From positions 9,254,259 through 9,318,258 of the forward strand of contig OX442320.1 of the NCBI GenBank assembly GCA_949358305.1: a stretch of DNA of 64,000 bases, in the 5' to 3' direction. The notes below the pieces were generated by a model that was given only the letters and a program-made list of their open reading frames with translations, was not told the DNA's origin and did no database searches. This DNA comes from Strigamia acuminata. Its lineage: Eukaryota; Arthropoda; Chilopoda; Geophilomorpha; Linotaeniidae. Shown in pieces: positions 44,295 to 55,800 of this stretch (within the stretch, counting starts at the first letter, position 1; every line of letters begins with the position of its first letter). Both the position numbers and the translations under genes were made by a program.

Positions 44295-44668
44295 GTGAGA
44301 TGGTGGTTGTGGAGGAGAAGGATATTAAGATACCACCAACAGTTACCCGCCATATTGGCGATTTGAGGAGAAACGAGAAGGAAAACGTGGAACTACGAGT
44401 GGAATTTGGAGGAATGCCACCAGCATCTGTAGAATGGTGACGAAATCTGTTAATAAAAGCGATTCAAATCTCTCGATAACTTTGTATAAATTTAGGTGTC
44501 ACAATGATCGGCCAATTAAAGCATCTAACAAACATAAAATCAATTTCACCGACACGTTTTCGACATTGTTTATATCGAATTTGACTGCACAAGATGGCGG
44601 CAGATACGAAGCAAAGATTCGAAATAACGCAGGGGCGACGTCATCCGTTGGAAATGTTCAAGTCGTAG
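44295..44668 (+). CDS. sls: Ig domain 47, degenerate
   Basis: Exons 44295-44436 and 44496-44668. PPTVTRHIGDLRRNEKEN starts it. Trp is in VEWCHND, formed across a phase-2 intron. Both disulphide Cys are missing (VELRVEFG; GGRYEAKIRNNAG). Confidence 0.88.
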
Positions 44669-44733
44669 GTAAATATACGAGATAAATATTTGATTTTGGA
44701 TTGAATAAATGATGAAATAAATTGATAATTCAG

Positions 44734-45393
44734 AATTACAGCAAAGACAAGCTCCCGTGTTTATAAAAAAATTAGTCGACCAGGTTATACCGCACAAAGA
44801 AGCCGCCATGTTGGACGTAGAAGTGAATGCATTTCCAGTAGCAACTTTCAAGTGGTCCAAAGGCGGCAAAGATCTGGCACAAAGCCCGAATGTCCAAATC
44901 ACAACGAATGGCAACCGTTCGTCGCTCGTTATACCCGAAATGGTGGAATCGGACGAAGGCGAATACAGGTGCATCGTAAAGAATGCAGCAGGGACCACCA
45001 ACACGAAGGCCAAATTGAAATTAGAGAAATTAACTGACGAACCAATTCCCCCAACATTCACAAGTCCGTTGAATAATGTCAGTGTTATGGACGGAGAAGC
45101 GGTGAAATTCACTTGCAGTGTAAGATTTATTCTGGAAAAGAAAAATTATAATTTTTGATTTGAAATTTTGAAATAAAAGGTTCTGGGTCGACCGTTTCCA
45201 AATATCACTTGGTTGAAGAATGGCCAACCTGTACATCCGCATAAAGAACTGAAGGCGGAAGAAGATGAGTCGGATGGAAAATGTAGTTTGCAGATTGCTG
45301 AAGTTTATCCGCAAGATGCCGGTGTTTACACGTGTAAAGCGGAGAACAGGCTGGGCGAAGCCACGTCCAAAGCTGGACGACTCACCGTTGAAT
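44734..45393 (+). CDS. sls: Ig domains 48 and 49, last of the kettin array
   Basis: Exons 44734-45119 and 45180-45393. Ig 48: APVFIKKLVDQVIPHKEA to LKLEK, with F strand EGEYRCIVKNAAG but no B-strand Cys. Ig 49: PPTFTSPLNNVSVMDGEA, split before GRPFPNITWLKNG, ending RLTVE. The exon ends in phase 1 with a T, which can join either the kettin stop exon or exon 47157-47453. Confidence 0.92.
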
Positions 45394-45448
45394 GTAAGTT
45401 GGGGAAAATTGTAAAAAAAAATTTGGAATTATTTGTTTTGTTTTTCAG

Positions 45449-45591
45449 CTTATGTTTATGTAGCGGACAATGAGATTGCATCTGTGTGTGGATCTGTTGG
45501 AGAAGATGATGATGATGATACGATGGTTCAATCGGATGAGGAAATGCAGAATGAAGATAAAACAGATTCGGAAGAAGAGATGTCGAGTTAA
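45449..45591 (+). CDS. sls: kettin-specific C-terminal exon with stop
   Basis: Acceptor TTTTTCAG, phase 1 in. It reads 47 codons to TAA at 45589-45591. The product is an acidic tail (GEDDDDDTMVQSDEEMQNED) ending SEEEMSS. In Drosophila kettin is a separate sls isoform ending before the PEVK region. This exon sits at exactly that place, after about 36 kettin-region Igs (Drosophila kettin is described with 35). Confidence 0.9.
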
Positions 45592-46017
45592 TTTTTAATA
45601 CTGCCAATATCAATATAACTGCCGAGTGTTTTTGTTAGATGTTAATTTGTTAATTAGGTCGATTTGTTTGTTGTTGTTGTTTTACTCGATGGAAAGTTTT
45701 TTTTTATTTGCTAATGTTTACTTATTTTCTTTCATATTTTATAGGAAATTTTGCAGTTTTGCTTTGATAACCGTGAGTTTTATTAGTTTGTGGTATTGTA
45801 GCATTTTAATTTATTTATTTCATTTTCTTTTTATCACGTTTCATTAAAATATCATTTATTTCTTGTTCATAATCAGTTGTCCCCACAGATTACATGATCT
45901 GTGACATTTATTTCACTTGGGTTCAGCTGTTGAATGAATGAATGTGGTTTTCTCGTTTGCGTTTTATTGTATTTATCAGTGCATATTTATTGAGTGTAAT
46001 AACTCTAGGCATTACCA
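45592..46017 (+). other. kettin 3' UTR and presumed internal promoter
   Basis: Non-coding, T-rich. An ATTAAA variant polyadenylation signal occurs at 45843-45848. A TCAGT initiator-like motif at about 45976 lies 40 bases before the ATG at 46018. Both assignments rest on short motifs. Confidence 0.4.
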
Positions 46018-46172
46018 ATGGCTAAAAGATTTGTAGTAAATTGCTTAGCAGTATTGTTGGTAGTGACTAAGGGTAAATATTATATAAAAAGCTAATAAAA
46101 TTTATATCTTAGGACCCCAGAAACCAGTTTTGATATCTAAACCCGAACCGATGGAGAAACCATCTTTGAAAG
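46018..46172 (+). CDS. sls: alternative start exons upstream of Ig 50
   Basis: Two small exons: 46018-46072 from ATG, ending AAGG|gtaaat, and 46113-46172, ending AAAG|gttaga. Both are phase 1 and in frame with exon 47157-47453. They encode MAKRFVVNCLAVLLVVTKG and then PQKPVLISKPEPMEKPSLK. The first 19 residues resemble a signal peptide or membrane anchor. Exon 46113 cannot be reached from exon 45180-45393 because that junction would create TGA, so an independent start fits best. Confidence 0.5.
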
Positions 46173-47156
46173 GTTAGAAATTGTAAATTCTCATGTTTTA
46201 GTTCGAAAAAATTAATCTAGAATGGATCTAGAACGAATTTGCAATTTTTATTTCAATTAATTTAATATGAAGCAGGTAGAATTTTTATTAGAGATTAGTT
46301 TGGGAAATTTTTATTTTAAGCCTCTTTTAGTTGGCCAAAATGACTCCGCCATTGTGTAGTTCTAAAAAGCGAGTGATACACAACAGTGAGGAGAGTATAA
46401 CATTAAGTGCCGTCCTTTGGTTAGCTACATACGGGCTTTTAATGTACTGTTTTCCTCACTCGCGCGAATCTTTTGGGAAGCAGTGACCTCACGAAGAGTG
46501 CTCTGCAAATTTTGATGAAAAGTTTTTTGTTTTTGTTTTAAAAGGTGAAAATCCTTTATTAATCGTTGAAAACCAGCAAATTTTATAGAGGAAAAGTTCT
46601 GAAACCAGAATTTTAGCGGAAATTTTCGTTTTAATCGGATTTTTAAAAAGAGAAACTGAAAAAATAAATTCCAAATTTTTAACAGCTTCGTTATCACGTA
46701 CTCCTCGATCTTCTCGTTTCCTTTTTCTTCTTATTACAAAACATTTATTTGTTTGTCTTCTTATTTGTTCTTAATTTTTCTTTTTAAATAAATTTTTCTT
46801 TTTTTAAATAAATTTTTCTTTTTTTTAAATAAATTTTTATATTTTTAAAATAAATTTTTATTTTTTTAAAATAAATTTTTATTTATTTATTTATTATTCT
46901 TTCTTCTTTTCTTCCTTTGCTGTCTTTATTTTTTCCTTTTATTTATTTATTTTTCGTTATCTTAATTAAATTTTCTTTTCATGAATTTATTTTTTCCTTA
47001 TTATTTATTTATTTTTTCTTTTATTTATTTTTATTTTCATTTATTAATTTTTTTTCTTTTTCATATATTATTGTCTGTAAACTGCAAAATTCTTTCACAA
47101 TGAAATTCAAAAACAAATCAAATAAATAACTGACGAAACATTAATTTCTATTTCAG
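46173..47156 (+). other. 984-bp intron, AT-rich with AAATAAATTTTT runs
   Basis: Around 46785-46880 a short tandem of TTTTTAAATAAATTT occurs. No coding exon is recognised. Confidence 0.55.
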
Positions 47157-47453
47157 ATGTCAAACCACAGCCACAACGACCCATTTTTGAGAAAAATGTG
47201 ACCGACAAAACAGTGAAAGAAGGTGAAAAAGTAGTCCTAGACTGTAAGATTACCAGCCAACCTAAACCAGTAGTCAAATGGTACTTCAATTCGAGAGAAG
47301 TGAAACCATCACCTGATTTTGATATGAAATATGACGACAACAAGGCCACGCTCACCATTCGCGAAATTTTCATCGAAGATGCCGGCGAATACATTTGCAG
47401 AGCCACAAACGTTTACGGAACGGTCATTTCCAAATGCATCATGACGGTCGAAG
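47157..47453 (+). CDS. sls: Ig domain 50, between kettin and the 35-residue repeats
   Basis: One phase-1 exon holding a whole domain: RPIFEKNVTDKTVKEGEKV, LDCKITS, VKWYFNS, AGEYICRATNVYG. It can be entered from the kettin array (T + AT gives Tyr) or from the alternative start exons (G + AT gives Asp). Confidence 0.93.
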
Positions 47454-48321
47454 GTATTTACAAAACTATTTTAATAATAAGTTTACAAAAGCATGATTTG
47501 TTGAGCTAACGTTTTGAAATACTGTATTTTACCGAATAAGAGTCGCCCTCGAATTGTAGCCGCCCTCGAATAGTAGCCGCGGCTATATACGTTCAATGAA
47601 CGTAATAGTAAGATATTGGCCACTATTTAAAATAAGAGCCGCCCCCGAATTGGAGCCGCCCCTGAATTAAAGCCGCAGCTCAAAGTGGCAGTTTTGAATA
47701 AGAGCCGCGGCTCTTATTTGGTAAAATACGGTAGTCATTTAGACTTGTAGCAAATCATACATCGCGAAATTATGGATAGAAACGAAATAAAATTAACGAT
47801 TCAGTAGTTAGATGCAATAATTTTACGGGCAATAGTTTTTCATTTGCGTTTGCAGTTTGGGTGTGCCGGTTAGAAGGTTGCAGGTCCTCATTCGTAGGTT
47901 TTGTTAGGTTGTTTGGTTAGGTGGTGTTAGGCTGAGCGATTTGATAGGTGTTCCTGTTAGTTGTTGAGGTTATTTGAGGTTGGATCTGGAGGCATAACCA
48001 AACATAAAACGTTAAATGCTTGGACTATTAATTGCCACATCAAAATGCTGATTTAATTTTGCTTCGTTTGTGTTTTGGTGTAGGATTTGATTGATTTTTA
48101 GATTGAAATTAAAAGTAAACTTATTAATCTTGTAAATTTATTTATATTACTTGCTTGCATTGCTAATAAAATGATTTCTAATTTTTTTTTCATGTTCAAA
48201 TGGAATAACCGGTTTTGGGTTGATACGTGGCATGTAGCACGAATTTATAACAAGGATTGTTTTGTTTTGGGTTTGAATATAAATTTTTTTTAAATGTTAT
48301 TATATTTAATACGAAAATTAG
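47454..48321 (+). other. 868-bp intron carrying a MITE
   Basis: Contains the MITE at 47522-47731; otherwise AT-rich unique sequence. It ends at the weak, A-rich acceptor ACGAAAATTAG before the giant exon. Confidence 0.6.
47522..47731 (+). mobile_element. MITE with TA target duplication (mariner/pogo-like)
   Basis: 210 bp with inverted ends: left CTGTATTTTACCGAATAAGA, right inverted CCGTATTTTACCAAATAAGA. TA dinucleotides flank both ends (47520-47521, 47732-47733). The interior repeats a GCCGC motif and the palindrome GCCGCGGC. No coding capacity. Confidence 0.82.
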
Positions 48322-49820
48322 AATTAACCGACACTGAAATCGAGGAACTCTACCGCACCGAGAAGAAACTTCTGATTCAGAAACACGAGAGAATTGAACC
48401 AAAAATGATCAGGAAAATCAGACGGAAAAAGGTGCAAGAAGAAGATTTAGAGGAAACGATTAAATCTGAGAAGACGGTCAGATTTGCCACGAAGAAACAA
48501 GTGGAAATGAAGTTCAAACCGGAACAGCCATCCTTAGGTCCACAAGAACCGGAGACACCGAAGAAAACTGCGTTCATGTTACCCGTTAAAAAGCCAGAAA
48601 AGACCACGGCCGAATTTACCGTAGAACAAACGAGAAAAACATGGAAGAAACCTGTGGAAGGAACTACTCCTGAGTTTCCGACGCAACGATTTACAGAAGA
48701 CGAAAGAAAACGAGCGCAGTTCACCGTGATGCAAACACTAAGAGGACTGATGGGGAGGGAACAACCACAAGTTACGGACATAACGGAAGAGGAAAGACGA
48801 AAAATTAGCACGTTACAAATGACGATTACTTCGAGACAGGACGAACGGACCGTGGAACGTGCTAGGGAGGTTGTAACTAAGGAATTGGAAACGAGAATGG
48901 GGCCGCAAGAACCAATTGTAAGGGAAATTGAATTTGTTGGGACGGAGGAAGAGAAAAAATGGATGGAACTTGAACTACTGCGCAGACGGAGGCGATCTAC
49001 GATGGAACTGATTAAGATAAGAAGAGACGAAAAAACTGTTATTGAATTCGAGCTGGTACATCACATGAGACACGAGAAAACAACGATGGAGTTGGAGTAT
49101 CTTCAACAAAGGTATCTAGAAATCATAACGGAAGAACTTGATTTGGTGAGGCGACTTGAGACGATTGAAAAGGTGACCAAAGAAATTGAGTTGGCGCCTG
49201 TTGTTCAAGAAATCGAGTTCCCAGAACCGAAGCGTGATGAAGTGTCGACAGTTGAGATCGATTTGAGGCGAAGAGCTCGAGAAACAATCGGAAAAGTGAT
49301 CGAGGTTGAAAGACCCGAAATAACTACTGCAGAGCTGATGATTGGGCCAAAACCGGAAGAGAAGGAGGACCGGGAGATATCTACGACCGAAACAGTTTTA
49401 AGGAGGAGACAACAAGTGGAATTGACCATGACGCCAGAACGACCAGAGCTGAGACCAGTTGAAGAAGTCACGAGAGAAACTAAGGTGACGGGACTTCAAA
49501 TGGAGCTGCAAAAGATAAAACCTGAAAGAAGAGATGAGGTCAAGACAACTAAAGTCGTCAGAAGGGAAGTGAGACCGGTCGACGAAGAAGAAACGAGGCG
49601 ACAAACTGTTGTCACTCAAAGGACAGAGTTTAGAAGGAGACCGGAAGAAGAGAAGGAAGAAGAGGAGGAATGGAGAAGGGTTATGACTCAAAAGATGGTT
49701 GAGTTAAGAAAAATGGAAGTGGGAACTCAAGAAATGATTGCGTTTGGTGAACAAAGGACACTGGAAATGAGGCCATTTGAAACCGAGTTGGCTAATGCGA
49801 GAAAGAGATTGGATCTGCAA
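48322..49820 (+). CDS. sls: giant exon, part 1: charged region before the 35-residue repeats
   Basis: First 500 residues or so of an 8438-base exon (48322-56759; phase 1 in, 0 out). Arg/Glu/Lys/Thr-rich, with weak internal repetition (TTAEFTVEQTR-like and ISTTETVLRRRQQVELTM-like blocks). Clusters such as RRRPEEEKEEEEEWRR suggest extended charged helices. No domain match. The ATG at 48294 precedes the acceptor and is not needed as a start. Confidence 0.88.
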
Positions 49821-52800
49821 GAATCGTTTGAAATATCAGAATTTCCTGTTGATCAATTGCCGGTTGAAATTATTCACGAGAAGATCACCAAGAAACGAGC
49901 ACTGCCAAAGGTCACCACCCGAGAATCGTTTATGGTGTCTGAAATTGCTCCCGAACAAACGGCTCCGACTTTTGTTGCTGGCGAAGCGCCTGGACAAGTG
50001 AAGGCGAAGAAGAAATTGTTGCCACAAGAATCGCTGGAAGTGTCGGAAGTTGCTGCGGAAATGTACACCGAAGAATTTCAATCTGGTGACTTGCCCGGCA
50101 GAGTTCGAGCTAAGAAGAAGATGACGCTTCAAAAATCTTTGGAAATTTCACAGATTGAAACTGGACAGACGCACATCGAATTCAAAACCGAAGAGTTGCC
50201 TGGAAAGGAAAAAGCCAAGAAGGAAATGATACCGCAAGAATCTGTTGAGATATCTGAAGTGAAATCTGAAATAACAACTGAGAGATACAGACCCGGTGAT
50301 ATGCCGGGGAAAGTTATAGCGAAGAAAACAATCACCACTCAAGAAACCGTTGAAACAACTGAAATTGAGACCGGACAAACCCACTCGGAATTGTACATCC
50401 AAGGAATGCCCATGCAAGAAAAAGCCAAGAAGTTAGTAATTCCTCAGGAATCTTTGGAAGTATCTGAAGTGACTTCTGAAATGCCTCATGGAGACTTCAA
50501 ACCGGGAGAGGCACCTGGAGGAGCTAAAGCCAAGAAGAAGATAATTACTCAGGAGTCATTGGAGGTTTCTGAAATTGAGACTGCGGTTGCTCATGGCGAG
50601 TTGTACCTGCAAGAAAAACCTGGACAAGTCCGAGCTAAAAAGCAGGTAATTCCTCAAGAAAGCATTGAGATATCTGAAGTGAGGTCTGAAGTGACTCCGA
50701 GAGAGTTTTACAAAGAAGAAACTCAGCAAGCTCGAGCCAAGAGCAAACTCATCACTCAAGAGTCGTTGGAGACGTCCGAAGTCACGACGGGAGATGTGCA
50801 GGGCGAATTCTATGCGGGGGAGGCTCCTGGTAAAGCAATAGCCAAGAGAAGACTTTATCCTCATGAGTCGGTAGAGGTTTCCGAAGTTACGGAAATGTCC
50901 TCGACCCAGAAATTTGTGAGGAGTAAAACGGACAAAGCTAAAGCGAAGAAAAAATTACTTCCTCAGGAATCGCTTGAAGTTGTGCAAGTGACGTCGGAAA
51001 TTACACCCGAACATTTCAAAGCTGGAGAAACTCCTGGTAAAGTTAAAGCCAAACGGAAAGTAACTACGCAGGAATCTTTGGAAGTTTCCGAAGTAACAGC
51101 CCAAGTAATACCTGGACAGTTTCAAGCCGGTGAGATTCCAGGTCAGGAAGTCGCTGGAATTAGTATGGATGTTCAGGAATCGGTTAAAATTGAACAAGTT
51201 TCTATCGAGGCTAAAACGAGGGAGTTGTCGCCCGAAGAAATTCCTTCGACTGCGAGAGCGAAGAAGAGGGTGAGTGAGCAGCATCCGCTCAGTGTGGCTC
51301 AAATTACTCCTGAAATCACTGCGGATGAATTCAAAGCTGGACATGTTCCTGGAGAAGTAACTGCAAGCACTAGGGTTCATCAGATGAGAGAGTCTGTGAC
51401 AATATCTGAAATATCCACGCAAGGAAAAACGAAGGAATTCTCTGCGGGAGAAATACCCGGACAAGTTCAAGCTTCAATGTTGTTTTCTCCGAGACAGTCC
51501 ATTAGCATTGCTGAAATAACGCCTGAAAGTGAACACGGAACATTCAAAGCGGGCGAAGTGCCTGGAAAAACTAAAGCTTTTGTGCGTCTTCCGACACAAC
51601 AGTTGGTGACGATTGAAGAGATTTCAACGCAACACAAAGAGGGAACTTTCCAAGCTGGAGAAATACCTGGACAAAGAGTTGCCAAGAAGGAATTTTCATT
51701 TCGAGAGTCCATTACTGTTCAGGAAGTAAGGACGGAGCAAACGTCTACTACTTTTATGGCGGGTGAAATTCCTGGACAGATGAGTGCGTCAATGGATATT
51801 GGTACTCGGGAATCTCTTTCGGTTGGTCAAGTAACGGCTGCTGAAAAACACGGAACGTTCATGGCTGGTGAATTGCCGGGACAGGTGTCTGCTCGGACAA
51901 TGATGTCGACCAAGGAATCGGTTTCTGTCTCTGAAGTGCATCCTGAAGTGGAACCGGGCGAATTTAGGGCTGGAGAAATACCTGGTCAAGTGACTGCAAA
52001 ACTGCAAATACCAACGAGGGATTCAGTAACTGTTGATCAAATTACACCGGAATTACAGTCTGGAGTGTTTAAAGCTGGAGAAATACCCGGTCAGGTGCAT
52101 GCGAAGGTTACACTTTCATCGCGAGAGTCTCTTTTGGTGTCGGAAACAAAATCTGAAGATAAAGCGAAGGAGTTTTTAGCCGGTGAAGTACCCGGACAGG
52201 TAACTGCAAGAATCAGAATGTCGCCGCAAAAAACAATGACTACGGAAGAAGTAACTCCCGAAATATCAGCGGGACGATTCGAAAGAGGTGAAGTTCCTGG
52301 CCAGGTTCAAGCAAAACGAAAATTATCAACTATAGATTCATTGACCACCTGTGAGACTATATCCAGTCAGAAATCCGTAGATTTTTCTGCAGGGGAAATA
52401 CCTGGGCAAGTTATTGCTGCACCACGATTATCTCCAGAAAAAAGTTTAACAATTCAAGAAATTTCTGCATCTATTCATGCGGGTGAATTCAAAGCGGGCG
52501 AACTGCCTGGTCAAATTCAAACTAAATGGAAGATGTCGACTCAAGAATCTATGATTGTCTCAGAAGTTAAATCAGAAGATAGACCGGGTGAATTCAGAGC
52601 TGGAGAAGTTCCTGGTCAAGTTACAGCAAAATCAACCTTTTCGACCAAAGAATTCTTAACAATTTCCGAAACCACATTGCAATCTCGAACCGAGGAGTTA
52701 GGACCTACTCCAACTCCAACGAAAAGGACCGCAGAATTTGCTTTGACTGCAGCTGAACCCATCAGCATTTCACAAGTGACACCGGAAGATTTGCCGGGTG

Positions 52801-55800
52801 AATTCAAAGCCGGCGAAGTGCCTGGTCAAGTGCATGCAAAATTTACAGTATCAACACGTGAATCTCTTTTGGTGTCGGAGACAAAATCTGAAGATAAACC
52901 AAAAGAATTTCTTGCCGGTGAAGTATCCGGGCAGGTTACGGCTAGAGTCAAACTCTCGCCACAAAGAACTATGACCACGGAAGAAGTAACTCCCGAAATA
53001 TCAGCGGGAAGATTCGAAAGAGGTGAAGTTCCTGGACAGGTTCAAGCAAAACGAAAATTATCAACTATAGATTCATTGACCACCTGTGAGACCATATCCA
53101 GTCAGAAATCCGTAGAGTTTTCTGCAGGGGAAATACCTGGGCAAGTTATTGCTGCACCGCGATTATCTCCAGAAAAAAGTTTAACAATTCAAGAAATTTC
53201 TGCATCTATTCATGCGGGTGAATTCAAAGCGGGCGAACTGCCTGGTCAAATTCAAACTAAATGGAAGATGTCGACTCAAGAATCTATGATTGTCTCAGAA
53301 GTCAAATCAGAAGATAGACCGGGTGAATTCAGAGCTGGAGAAGTTCCTGGTCAAGTTACAGCAAAATCAACCTTTTCGACCAAAGAATTCTTAACAATTT
53401 CCGAAACCACGTTGCAATCTCGAACCGAGGAGTTAGGGCCTACTCCTACTCCAACGAAAAGGACCGCAGAATTTGCTTTGACTCCAACTGAACCGATCAG
53501 CATTTCTCAAGTGACACCGGAAGATTTGCCGGGTGAATTTAAAGCCGGCGAAGTACCCGGTCAAGTACATGCAAAATTCAGCGTGTCTACACGCGAATCT
53601 CTTTTGGTGTCAGAAACAAAATCTGAAGATAAACCGAAGGAATTTCTTGCCGGTGAGGTACCCGGGCAGGTTACAGCTAGGGTCAGACTCTCGCCACAAA
53701 GAACGATGACCACGGAAGAAGTGACTCCCGAATTACTAGCAGGAAAATTTGAAAAGGGAGAAGTTCCGGGACAGGTTAAAGCCCAGAGAAGACTCTCAAC
53801 TCGGGACTCATTAACAACTTCTGAGATTGTTTCGAGTCAGAAGTCGGTGGAATTTTTAGCCGGTCAAGTTCCAGGACAGGTGTCTGCAAAGCCACGTTTC
53901 TCACCTGAGAAAACTTTGATAGTTGAAGAGGTGGCATCGTCAATTCACGCTGGTGAATTCAAAGCTGGTGAATTGCCGGGTCAAATTCAACCAACGTGGA
54001 AGATGTTAACTCAAGAATCGATGACCGTCTCTGAAGTAAAACCTGAAGATCGACCTGGTGAATTCAAGGCTGGCGAAGTACCTGGTCAAGTGACGGCAAA
54101 AACAGTTATATCCACCAAGGAGTCGATATTCGTATCTCAAACAACTTCATCGACACATACGGAGGACTTTGGACCAGTTGCTGCACCAATAAAGCGAACT
54201 GCAGATGTTGGAGTGAATCTGATCGAGTCTATTGGCATTTCTGAGGTCACTGCAGAGATAAAGCCGGGCGAATTTAAACCTGGTGAGGTGCCTGGCCAAG
54301 TTCATGCGAAATTTTCAGTACCAACACGTGATTCAGTTCAAGTTCTACAAGTTATTGCTGAAGGAAAACCAACGGAGTTTAAGGCCGGAGAAGTGCCTGG
54401 ACAAATGACAGCACGCGTTCGAATATCACCACAAAGAACAATGACCACCGAGCAAGTAACGCCCGAATTATCAGCGGGAAGATTTGAAAGAGGAGAAGTT
54501 CCCGGACAGATCCAAGCAAAACGAAAATTATCAACCGTAGAATCATTGACAACAAGTGAGACAATCTCCAGTCAGAAATCTGTGGAATTCTCCGCAGGAG
54601 AAATTCCTGGACAGGTCACTGCTGCACCACGCGTTTCACCTGAGAAAAGTTTAACCGTTCAAGAAATCGCCGCATCGATTCATGCGGGCGAATTTAAAGC
54701 CGGCGAAATTCCAGGTCAGATTAAAGCGAAGTGGAAACTGTCAACCAGAGAATCAATGGTCGTATCCGAAGTGAAACCAGTAGATCTAACTGGGGAGTTC
54801 AAAGCCGGCGAAGTACCCGGCCAAGTTAAAGCCAAGACCATAATATCCACCAAGAGTTCACTCTCAATCTCCGAAACACAAACGTCAACCCGAACGGAAG
54901 ATTTGGGACCGATAGCAGCGCCTAAAAAGGGAACTGCGGAAGTTGAATTGGTTTCGACCGAATCGATTTCTGTCGCCGTCGTAACTGCGGAAACAAAACC
55001 CGGTGAATTTAAACCCGGAGAGGTTCCCGGTCAAGTAAAAGCCAAATTTTCAGTCCCAACTCGTGAATCTTTGCAAATATCAATAGTTGCTAGTGAAGAC
55101 AAACCAAAAGATTTCTTGCCCGGTGAAGTGCCTGGACAGGTGACCGCGAGAGTTACTTTATCTCCGCAGAAAACAATGACCGTCGAAGAAGTTACGAGTG
55201 AAGATGCTGTTGGGAAGTTTGAAAAGGGACACGTTCCGGGGGAAGTGCAGGCCAGCAGAAGAATGTCCACTGTCACATCGTTGACAACTAGCGAGACGGT
55301 TGCAGCTCAAAGACCCGGTGAATTTGCAGCGGGCGAATTGCCGGGTCAGGTTCAAGGAAGTAGCAGAATATCTCCCGAGAAATCAATCACCGTAGAAGAA
55401 ATTGTTTCTTCCATTCATCCGGGTGAATTTAAACCGGGAGAGCTGCCTGGACAGATCCAGGCCAAGTGGAAGTTGTCCACTCAAGAGTCGATGATTGTGT
55501 CTGAAGTGAAACCAGAGGATCGGCCGGGGGAGTTCAAACCGGGCGAAGTTCCAGGCCAAGTCAGGGCGACCACGGCACTGCTCACAAAAGAATCGTTCAA
55601 AGTTTCCGAGACACTAAGTCACACTCGTACGGAAGATTTCGTACCCGAACCGTTTCCAACCAAACGGAGCGCCGAACTGGGACTTGTTCCGGTCGAATCC
55701 ATCGCTGTTTCCGAGACGAAGTCCGAAGTAAAACCGGGCGCATTCAAAGCGGGTGAAGTTCCAGGTCAGATTACAGCGAGAGTGAAGATTTCCACAAGAG

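Noticed and set aside
46425-46697. Minus-strand ORF of 90 codons in an intron
   Set aside because: No recognisable domain, AT-driven composition, no splice partners.
10682-47453. Alternative identity as obscurin, projectin or stretchin
   Set aside because: Those carry FnIII, kinase, RhoGEF or other signatures that are absent, while kettin linkers and PEVK sequence are present.
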